From contig JAICSG010000013.1 in NCBI GenBank assembly GCA_025937035.1, positions 1 to 17,350 on the forward strand: DNA of 17,350 bases, given 5' to 3'. Origin of the DNA: Thermoanaerobaculia bacterium (GTDB taxonomy: Bacteria; Acidobacteriota; Thermoanaerobaculia; Multivoradales; UBA5704). The notes below the pieces were generated by a model. The model saw only the letters and a list, made by a program, of their open reading frames with translations, was not told the DNA's origin and did no database searches. A program made the position numbers and the translations under genes. Positions 1-15,739 of the stretch are shown piece after piece (the first letter of the stretch is position 1; every line of letters starts with the position of its first letter).

Positions 1-1479
1 CATGTCCACCTGGAACGTGCCGTACCCGGAGGGGAAGTAGCCCGAGTAGCCGTTGAGCAGCGGCCGGTGGTGGTCGATCTGGGCGAGCATCCGCCAGGTC
101 TCCACCTCGTAGTCGGAGACGTGCAGCCCTTGTGGCAGCGGGACGTGCGCCACGACCAGCTTCCCCGGCTGCTCGCGCAGCCATCGCGTCCAGGCGGTGC
201 GGGGGCTCGCGGGGATCGGTGTCAGGACGCCGGCGGACGCGAGGTTCTCGGCCGCCGCCAGCACCCCCAGGGCGAGAGCGAGGACCCTGCCGGTGTTGCC
301 GCGCCAGGAGGCGAGGCGGGCCAGGGCCAGCGCGGCCAGCGCCGCGAGCACCGCCTGGGAGACCGCCACGGCGCGGAACGGGCTGCGCAGCGTGCGTAAG
401 CCGGGCACCACTTCCCGCAGGCTGGCGAAGGGACGCCAGTCCCCGATCCGCAGGTTGAGGCCGAGCGCGAGGAGCGCGCCCCCCACGGCGCAGGCGAGCA
501 GGCAGGCGATCCAGATCCTCCGCTCCCCCTGGCGCCAGCCGAGCCAGGCTCCCGCCGCCCCCAGGCCGAGGAGGAGAAAGCCGGGGAAGAGCCCCCCGGT
601 GTCCCCTGCGAAGGAGTCCTCGCGAGGCGGAAACGCCAGGCGGGAGGAAGCGGGGCGAGTCGTGAAGTCCTGAGCTTGAGCCGAGAGGGCTGCCACGACC
701 TCCTCGGACCGAGAAAATCCGTACTTCTCATGGAAGGAGCTGACCGTGCGGGCGATGGGCGAGAGCGCGAGGGCTCCGAGGATCGCCATCGCGCCGAGCG
801 TCGCGATCGAGCGGGCGCGGAACCGTTGCTCCGCCAGCGCCACGAGCCCGGCCAGGAGCAGGAACGGGAGGCTCAGGAGCGCCATCTGCTCCCCCGCGAG
901 AAACTGCGCGGCGAACGCCAGCACCGCCAGCGCGGCGGGCCGCCACCCGCCCTCCTTGCCAAAGCGGATCAGGGCCGCCAGCGCCCAGATCGTGCCGAAG
1001 AGGGGGAGCACGGGGAGCACTCCCAGGACCTTGGCGGTGTAGGGGAGGGTGACGCCGGCGAGCGCCGCGAGGAGGGCCGCGCCGCGCGGCGCGCCGAGGG
1101 CCCGCGCCAGGCTCAGGGTGGCGAGGCCGTTGCAGACCAGGGTCAGCAGGATCGCCAGGTTGTAGACCACGGCCGGCGGAGCGCCCAGCCACCAGAGAGG
1201 CGAGAGGGCGACCCCTTGCAGGAGCATCGGCTCGGAGAAGGTGAAGGTCCCGGTGAGCGGATGGAAGATGGGCGCGTCCCAGAGCCCGAGGAGGCCGTGC
1301 GGCACGCGGTCCGCGTCCCACCACAAGCTCCAGAGATTGAACAGCGGGACGGTCGCCTCATGCTCGGTCCCCAGGGGCAGGGCGCTGGCGAGGGCGGGCA
1401 GGAGGGGCCAGGTGGTCACGATCGCCGCCAGCAGGCAGAGGGCGGCGGGGGCCAGACGGTGCGACAGGCGATGGATCAT
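1..1479 (-). CDS. Polytopic membrane protein, GT-C/YfhO-like (C-terminus beyond window)
   Basis: I translated the minus strand by hand. It is open for 493 codons from ATG (1479-1477) to the window edge, with no stop, so the C-terminus is missing. An in-frame TGA at 1515-1513, with no alternative start codon in between, fixes the start. A GGAG lies about 11 nt upstream. The protein begins MIHRLSHRLAPAALCLLAAI and has many hydrophobic stretches (about residues 10-30, 85-170, 180-215, 225-245, 295-315, 325-345, 370-395 and 400-420). Between the first two is a soluble loop with FNLWSLWWD and IFHPLTG. This layout, and the later segment with RTLRSPFRAVAVS before a membrane helix, resembles GT-C glycosyltransferase-like and YfhO-like membrane proteins of bacterial envelopes. 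That family placement is by general resemblance only. No catalytic acidic motif can be assigned with confidence, so enzyme activity and sugar donor are unknown. It lies 73 bp downstream of the metzincin-like gene on the same strand. Confidence 0.8.
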   Translation of the reverse strand, partial: MIHRLSHRLAPAALCLLAAIVTTWPLLPALASALPLGTEHEATVPLFNLWSLWWDADRVPHGLLGLWDAPIFHPLTGTFTFSEPMLLQGVALSPLWWLGAPPAVVYNLAILLTLVCNGLATLSLARALGAPRGAALLAALAGVTLPYTAKVLGVLPVLPLFGTIWALAALIRFGKEGGWRPAALAVLAFAAQFLAGEQMALLSLPFLLLAGLVALAEQRFRARSIATLGAMAILGALALSPIARTVSSFHEKYGFSRSEEVVAALSAQAQDFTTRPASSRLAFPPREDSFAGDTGGLFPGFLLLGLGAAGAWLGWRQGERRIWIACLLACAVGGALLALGLNLRIGDWRPFASLREVVPGLRTLRSPFRAVAVSQAVLAALAALALARLASWRGNTGRVLALALGVLAAAENLASAGVLTPIPASPRTAWTRWLREQPGKLVVAHVPLPQGLHVSDYEVETWRMLAQIDHHRPLLNGYSGYFPSGYGTFQVDM

Positions 1480-1552
1480 AGAGAGAAAGGCTCCAGGCGC
1501 GCCGGCGGGACCTCATTGCCACGCCGGCGCGTTCTGGATTCGGCAGAGAGTA

Positions 1553-2584
1553 CTACTGCTTCTCGATCTCGCGGACGGCCCGCGTCACGTCGGCGGTCAC
1601 GTCCTCCAGGCTGGCGCCCGCGAGGCCCGCGGCGAAGCTCTTCTCGACGACCGGAACCAGGCCGCGGCGGGTCACCTCATAGCGGCCCTCCGGAGCGATC
1701 ACCATATAGGTGCCGTCGCCGCGGTCGGTCAGGAACAGCAGGTAGCGGTGGCCGATCTTGTAGCTCGGGTCCTCGTCGAAACGGTTGTCATTGTTGCCGT
1801 TCTGGAAGAGGACGAAGGACTCGCCAACGGCCAGATCGCCCTTGACGCCGCGCTTGACCTCGAAGCGCACCCGCTGCGTGGGGATGTTGTTGACCTCGTC
1901 GCCGGCCTCGGCGATGCTCCGGATGGGGTCGCCGTCGGTCACGTCGGTCGCCGTCGCGACGACGACGTGGGTGGACATGCGGGTGGCCTCACCGAGGGTG
2001 TGGGGGGTATTGACCCAGAAAGCGTGGAAGCGGGGAGCGCCCGCCTCGGGTCCGACGACCGGGTGCTCGGGCGTCCGGTTGGCCACCCGGGTGGCGTACA
2101 TCGAGCCGATCTCGTTGATATTCGACTGGACGATGGTGTAGTGGGTGCCGATGTCGTACCAGTAGCCACCGCCCATGCAGCCGCCGTCATTGGAGTGGTC
2201 GAGACCGAAGGTGTGGCCGACCTCCTGGCAGTGGACGCCGCGGGCGGCGTTCGTGGTCCACGAATAGTAGGTGTTGAGCTGCGCGGTCGCCCGCAGGATG
2301 GTGCAACCGCTGTAGTTGGTGATGGTGGCGAGACCGCCCCAGCCGGTGTTGCCGGAGTTGGCGTTGAAGACGTAGGTCTCCTCGCCCGAGCTGACCGAAG
2401 AGAGATTGAGGATGGTCAGGTTGTTCCAGTCGCTGACCGCCTGGGACGCGCTGCTGGTGGTATTGCGGATCTTCACGTTCCGGTCCGCCTGAATCCAGCA
2501 CCCCCACCGTTTCGCCTCCGCGGCCTGTCCCGCAAGCCCGGCGATGAGCAACGTCCCCACTACGAAAATCGCTTTCCTGTTCAT
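1553..2584 (-). CDS. Secreted metzincin-like protein with altered zinc motif (QExxHxxGxxH)
   Basis: This 343-residue protein starts MNRKAIFVVG, with GGAGGA about 9 nt upstream. An in-frame start 48 codons earlier is less likely because it would put a proline/arginine-rich stretch before an obvious signal peptide (hydrophobic residues 5-20, likely cleavage after AEA at 24). Residues 25-175 look like a metzincin catalytic domain. The sequence CQEVGHTFGLDH (119-130) matches HExxHxxGxxH except that the first zinc-binding His is Gln120. Glu121, His124 and His130 are kept. Met137 lies seven residues after the last His and fits the Met-turn. Residues about 185-343 form a second, probably beta-rich domain (FEVKRGVKGDL, YLLFLTDRGDGTYMV) of a type seen in secreted proteins; I cannot name it. 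The protein should act outside the cytoplasm. It may be a protease using an unusual ligand, or a binding protein that has lost catalysis. The membrane protein gene follows downstream. Confidence 0.85.
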   Translation of the reverse strand: MNRKAIFVVGTLLIAGLAGQAAEAKRWGCWIQADRNVKIRNTTSSASQAVSDWNNLTILNLSSVSSGEETYVFNANSGNTGWGGLATITNYSGCTILRATAQLNTYYSWTTNAARGVHCQEVGHTFGLDHSNDGGCMGGGYWYDIGTHYTIVQSNINEIGSMYATRVANRTPEHPVVGPEAGAPRFHAFWVNTPHTLGEATRMSTHVVVATATDVTDGDPIRSIAEAGDEVNNIPTQRVRFEVKRGVKGDLAVGESFVLFQNGNNDNRFDEDPSYKIGHRYLLFLTDRGDGTYMVIAPEGRYEVTRRGLVPVVEKSFAAGLAGASLEDVTADVTRAVREIEKQ

Positions 2585-2675
2585 GATCGATCGTTCCTCC
2601 AGCTCGACGTCTCCAACGTCAAAAAAAGGTTGAAATTCGCCTCCACCCCGACGGGCGGAGACACTCCTGCTTACA

Positions 2676-2705
2676 GCGGCTCCACCAGGACATCGGCGGA
2701 GCCGC
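2676..2705 (-). promoter_or_regulatory. 8-bp stem-loop in the metzincin leader
   Basis: GCGGCTCC (2676-2683) and GGAGCCGC (2698-2705) are perfect inverted repeats around a 14-base spacer, about 92 nt upstream of the metzincin start codon. In a leader RNA this would make a GC-rich stem. It could be a regulatory leader structure, an operator, or chance in GC-rich DNA. Nothing else identifies it. Confidence 0.3.
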
Positions 2706-2820
2706 GGAGCACCAGGATCAGGTTTCAACGAGCTTGCGACGATTTGAGAGAGCGTAACCTGCCGTTCAATAGCTGGGGGTGCTCGCTGGCGGAGGAGGCG
2801 AGCCGCTCCGGCCCGCGAAT

Positions 2821-2837
2821 AAAACCGTTTTACGGTT
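2821..2837 (-). terminator. Probable rho-independent terminator of the transglutaminase gene
   Basis: On the minus strand a 6-bp stem AACCGT/ACGGTT with a 3-base AAA loop lies about 36 nt after the transglutaminase stop codon. It is followed by a T-rich stretch (GGTTTTATT). The stem is short and only moderately GC-rich, so the terminator would be weak. It sits in one of the few AT-rich blocks of the window, which supports a functional role. The repeat is symmetric and could also work on the plus strand. Confidence 0.45.
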
Positions 2838-2872
2838 ATTTTACGGAAAGATACGTTTGCGGTGAAAATTAT

Positions 2873-3892
2873 TTACGGTTGATTTACCGCCATGCCCGCC
2901 TGGACCGCCTGATCCTGGTATAGGAACGTCTTCTGAACGTTCGAGTACGGTTTGCCGTCCACCTCGGCGTAGGGGTAGATGAAGTAATTCAGTGGCTCGC
3001 CCGCCTGGGGCGGATTGAGGACGAGGTCCCGCCCGGTGGAAAACTGCACCCGGTTCTCGTCGTGGGCGCCGAAGAAGTAGGCGCGCTTGTCCAGGTGCTT
3101 GCGCGCCTCGGAGGCGTCGACCGGCACCCAGCCGAAGCCGGAGAGGTAGAACTCCGCCCAGCAGTGATAGCCCGGGATCTCCCCCTGGCCGCGCTCGGGC
3201 GGCAGCGGGAAGCCGATCGAGAAGCGGGCCGGGATGCCCGCGGCCCGGTTGAGGCCGATGAACAGGGCGTGGAAGTCGGTGCAGTTGCCCCGCTTGTTGT
3301 CACAGGCCCAGGTGATGTCGCCGTTCCCCCAGCCGGTGCCGCTCTTGTCGTAGGACATGTTGTCCACCACGTAGTCGTAGATGGCGCGGGCCTTCTCGAG
3401 GTCGGTCTTCTTTCCCGCGGTGATCTCGCTGGAGAGCTTGCGGACCCGGTCGTCGATCGGCACCCGCCGGTCGGGCCGCAGCCATTGCGCGACGTCCGCC
3501 GGACGGGGCGCCTTCGCGCGGGGGTTGTAGCGGGCGAAATCGTTGTGGAGGTACTCCTGGCGCCGCACGTGGACCTTCATCTCGATCGTGAGGTCGCGCA
3601 TCTGGGGATCGGTCACGGCGACGTGGAGGATCGAGTTGCCGAGCCGCGGCTCCTTGAGCACCTCGTGCGGATAGGGAGAGGTGACCTCCGTGACTTTCAC
3701 TTCCTGATGCGCGTCGCTCACCGGATAGGGGAGCCAGACGTCCACCTTGTGGGCGCCCGCTGGCAATTCGGTCACGTGAGCGCTGTAGGTGAGATCGAAT
3801 TCCCGCGCCCGCGGCGCATCGGCCTGGGCGGAGAGAGCGAGCAGGGAGGAGACGGCGAGCAGGGGGGCACAGGGCAGCGGCCATTTCTTCAT
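2873..3892 (-). CDS. Secreted transglutaminase-like (papain-fold) protein
   Basis: This is a 339-residue protein. The chosen start (MKKWPLPCAP) begins a clear signal peptide with likely cleavage after SAQA (24), and GGAGAG lies about 7 nt upstream. A start 20 codons earlier is open but would bury the signal peptide. Residues about 28-130 form an N-terminal beta-rich domain (VDVWLPYPVSD). Residues about 145-275 are a transglutaminase core with all three catalytic residues: Cys204 in RGNCTDFHALF, His243 in GYHCWAEFYL and Asp259 in GWVPVDASEA. Family members of this kind act as proteases, amidases or protein cross-linkers in the periplasm or outside the cell. The substrate here is unknown. The gene is divergent from selA across a 135-bp region and appears to end at a hairpin before the metzincin gene. 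The length and intact catalytic triad indicate a functional gene. Confidence 0.9.
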   Translation of the reverse strand: MKKWPLPCAPLLAVSSLLALSAQADAPRAREFDLTYSAHVTELPAGAHKVDVWLPYPVSDAHQEVKVTEVTSPYPHEVLKEPRLGNSILHVAVTDPQMRDLTIEMKVHVRRQEYLHNDFARYNPRAKAPRPADVAQWLRPDRRVPIDDRVRKLSSEITAGKKTDLEKARAIYDYVVDNMSYDKSGTGWGNGDITWACDNKRGNCTDFHALFIGLNRAAGIPARFSIGFPLPPERGQGEIPGYHCWAEFYLSGFGWVPVDASEARKHLDKRAYFFGAHDENRVQFSTGRDLVLNPPQAGEPLNYFIYPYAEVDGKPYSNVQKTFLYQDQAVQAGMAVNQP

Positions 3893-3924
3893 GAGATCTC
3901 TCCACGAGGATCGGTGGGGAATGG

Positions 3925-3944
3925 CGGAAGCGCGGGCGCTTCCG
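3925..3944. promoter_or_regulatory. Perfect 9-bp inverted repeat between divergent genes
   Basis: CGGAAGCGC and GCGCTTCCG flank a GG spacer and are followed on the plus strand by TTTT (3945-3948). No plus-strand gene ends here, so an ordinary plus-strand terminator has little to terminate, although it could stop antisense transcription into the transglutaminase gene. On the minus strand the repeat lies 33-52 nt upstream of the transglutaminase start and just downstream of a candidate -10 box. It could therefore be a 5'-UTR hairpin or a repressor operator. Confidence 0.5.
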
Positions 3945-3954
3945 TTTTCCACCC

Positions 3955-3968
3955 ATCATACGGATAAT
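3955..3968. promoter_or_regulatory. Candidate back-to-back -10 boxes for the transglutaminase gene and selA
   Basis: On the minus strand TATGAT (3960-3955) matches the -10 consensus at five of six bases. On the plus strand GATAAT (3963-3968) also matches at five of six. Both point toward the correct downstream gene. Neither has a good -35 hexamer at 17 bp, so these are suggestions only. If real, the selA -35 region would overlap the end of the 3925-3944 inverted repeat. Confidence 0.3.
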
Positions 3969-4027
3969 CGGTGTTTCGTCCAGGACCGTCGTCCCGAGCT
4001 CCGGGATGCACGAGGAAAAGGAAGGGT

Positions 4028-5431
4028 ATGACCGAGCCTGAGCTCTCCGCGGCCGTGCTCCGCGCGATTCCCAAGGTGGACCGTCTGCTGGGAGCGGAGG
4101 AGCTGCGGCCTCTGCTCGCGGCCTACACGCGGGAGGAGGTGGTGCGGGAGATCCGCCGCGTCCTGGACGGGCTGCGGCGCGACGCCTCCCGGCTGGACGT
4201 GACAGACGTCGGCGTGGAGGCCGTCTCGCGGCGGGTCGCCCAGGGGCTGGCCCGCCGGGCCCTCCCCTACTACCGGCGGGTGGTCAACGGCACGGGGGTG
4301 ATCCTGCACACCGGGATCGGCCGGGCGGTGCTGGCGCCGGAGGCCGTGGCGGCTCTGGCGGCGCTCGCCGGCCATCCCCAGCGCCTGGAGATCGACCTCG
4401 AGACCGGCGCCCGCGGCGGGCGCGACGAGGGGTGCGCGGCGCTGCTGCGCGAGCTCACCGGCTGCGAGGACGCCACCGTGGTCAACAACAACGCCGCCGC
4501 CACGCTCCTCCTCCTCGCCGCCACGGCCCGCGGCAAGGGGGTGGTGCTGTCGCGCGGCGAGCTGGTCGAGATCGGCGGCTCCTTCCGGATTCCGGAGGTG
4601 ATGCAGGAGAGCGGAGCGATCCTCATTGAAGTGGGCACCACCAACCGGACCCATCTGCGGGACTACGCGGAGGCGATCGGCGAGACGACCGGGATGATCC
4701 TCAAGGTGCACACCTCGAACTACCGCGTGCAGGGCTTCACCGCCGAGGTGGAGATCGAGGAGCTGGCCGCCCTGGGGCGGGAGCGCGGGATTCCGGTGGG
4801 GCACGACCTGGGATCGGGGTGCGCGGTCGACCTGGCGGGCCGGGGGATCACGGGCGAGCCGCTGCTGCGGCGCTCGGTGGCGGCTGGGGCCGACCTCGTC
4901 TGCTTCAGCGGCGACAAGCTCCTGGGCGGCCCGCAGGCGGGCATCATCCTGGGCCGCCGGGAGGCCGTCGAGCGCTGCCGGCGCCACCCCCTCTTCCGGG
5001 CGATGCGACCGGGCCGGCTCGTCTACACCGCCCTGGAGGCGACGCTGCGCCTCTACGGCGCGGGGGAGGAGGCGGCCTTCGAGCGCGTGCCGGTGTTGCG
5101 GCAGCTCACCGGGCCGGCCGCGAGCCTGCGGCCGCGGGCGCGCCGCCTGGCCCGGAAGCTGGCCGGCTGTCCGGGGATCACGGCCTCGGCGGTCCCCTGC
5201 GCCTCCCAGGCCGGGAGCGGCGCCCTGCCCGCCCGGGAGATCGAGAGCTGGGGGGTGCGGGTGGTCCCCGTCTCCGGCTCCGCGCAGGAGCTCGCGGCCG
5301 GGCTCCGCACCGGGGACCCCGCGATCCTGGCCCGGGTGCATGAGGAGGCCGTCCTGTTCGATGTCCGCACGCTGAGCGACGAGGAGCTGGACCTGGTCGC
5401 CGGCAGGCTCCGCGCCCTGGCGCATCAGTAA
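4028..5431 (+). CDS. selA: L-seryl-tRNA(Sec) selenium transferase (selenocysteine synthase)
   Basis: This 467-residue protein is the bacterial PLP enzyme that converts seryl-tRNA(Sec) and selenophosphate to selenocysteyl-tRNA(Sec) in the cytoplasm. The N-terminal tRNA-binding region (about 1-75, with the VDRLL and VVREI segments) is followed by YRRVVNGTGVILHTGIGRA, a SelA hallmark. The PLP-binding Lys297 lies in SGDKLLGGPQAG. VNNNAAATLL and GTTNRTHLRDY are other recognisable SelA blocks. Length fits the family. The start MTEPEL has a purine-rich ribosome binding site (GGAAAAGGAAGGG) directly upstream. An in-frame ATG 19 codons earlier would overlap the promoter region and is rejected. In many genomes selB follows, but here a 432-bp gap and a biosynthetic cluster follow instead. 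No selenocysteine tRNA was seen. The gene appears intact. Confidence 0.95.
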   Translation: MTEPELSAAVLRAIPKVDRLLGAEELRPLLAAYTREEVVREIRRVLDGLRRDASRLDVTDVGVEAVSRRVAQGLARRALPYYRRVVNGTGVILHTGIGRAVLAPEAVAALAALAGHPQRLEIDLETGARGGRDEGCAALLRELTGCEDATVVNNNAAATLLLLAATARGKGVVLSRGELVEIGGSFRIPEVMQESGAILIEVGTTNRTHLRDYAEAIGETTGMILKVHTSNYRVQGFTAEVEIEELAALGRERGIPVGHDLGSGCAVDLAGRGITGEPLLRRSVAAGADLVCFSGDKLLGGPQAGIILGRREAVERCRRHPLFRAMRPGRLVYTALEATLRLYGAGEEAAFERVPVLRQLTGPAASLRPRARRLARKLAGCPGITASAVPCASQAGSGALPAREIESWGVRVVPVSGSAQELAAGLRTGDPAILARVHEEAVLFDVRTLSDEELDLVAGRLRALAHQ

Positions 5432-5863
5432 CCTCCGCGGGATTTCTCTGACCGTCGCCGGGCGCTTTCGTAACGATTCCTCCAGGCCCTCGCACGATCG
5501 ATCGGATGCCGGCCATTTTTCACATTTTTTTCTCTTCAAGCGATCGCGGATCGCGGCCCAACCTGGTGCTCTTCTCTCTTATAAATATTGTGTAAGTACT
5601 TGTAAAACAAGACTGTCCCGGTTTCCTGCTCTCGGCGCACTTCCCTTTGTTGTCGCGGCCCGCGATTAGCCGCGCAAGCTCGTAAGCTTTGACGCAATTG
5701 GCAGGTCGAAAAATCTTCTCGTTGTCTCGTTTTTCTGACCGCAGGCGCTGGCTGCACCCGCCCTTTCCAGGGTGGCTTTCCCGCCCCTCGATGGGGAGGG
5801 GGCCGCGGGAGCCATCGTCCCGGGCCGCTGATCCGAGGACAGAGAGGAGCCAGGAAGTAACCT
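5432..5863. other. Non-coding leader region between selA and the NRPS-PKS genes
   Basis: I see no gene in these 432 bases. A T-rich stretch (about 5515-5534) after a GGCC...GGCC pair and a 10-bp palindrome CGATCGATCG (5495-5504) could mark the end of selA transcription, but the structure is weak. An AT-rich block at 5575-5615 contains TATAAA (5580-5585), the palindrome AAGTACTT (5594-5601) and the inverted repeat CTTGT-AAA-ACAAG (5599-5611). It is the best candidate for promoter or operator DNA of the cluster. A second candidate is TTGACG (5689-5694) with a poor -10 box. Nearer the gene, GC-rich hairpins are possible: CGCCCT/AGGGTG around 5759-5774 (one G-U pair), and CGATGG (5789-5794) with CCATCG (5812-5817). 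Confidence 0.5.
5575..5615 (+). promoter_or_regulatory. AT-rich promoter/operator candidate for the NRPS-PKS cluster
   Basis: This is a sharp AT-rich island in very GC-rich surroundings, about 250-290 bp upstream of the NRPS-PKS start. It holds TATAAA and two overlapping short palindromes (AAGTACTT and CTTGTAAAACAAG), a form often seen where dimeric regulators bind. No good -35 box was found at 17 bp. The assignment rests on base composition and symmetry only. Confidence 0.3.
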
Positions 5864-15736
<9,873 letters not shown>

Positions 15737-15739
15737 CGG

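Larger units (their letters stand above)
2585..2872. other. Non-coding gap between transglutaminase and metzincin genes
   Basis: These 288 bases lie between two minus-strand genes, and I see no convincing gene in them. Next to the transglutaminase stop is an AT-rich block (about 2815-2880) that includes a terminator-like hairpin. The metzincin side, read on the minus strand, has an 8-bp stem (2676-2683 with 2698-2705), an imperfect hairpin (2641-2660), a run of seven T (2627-2621) and a small 5-bp hairpin (2606-2610 with 2616-2620) just before the ribosome binding site. A metzincin promoter must lie here unless the genes are co-transcribed, but I found no good -35/-10 pair. Confidence 0.6.

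Noticed and set aside
676..2923. Overlapping plus-strand open frames opposite the membrane protein and metzincin genes
   Set aside because: Charged or low-complexity translations with no motifs. The minus strand has a signal peptide, zinc motif and membrane helices in frame.
3956..5539. 527-codon minus-strand open frame opposite selA
   Set aside because: SelA on the plus strand has the full set of family motifs, and the antisense product has none.
5432..5863. Selenocysteine tRNA next to selA
   Set aside because: I looked for a long-armed tRNA with a T-loop GGTTCRA pattern and found none on either strand of this gap.
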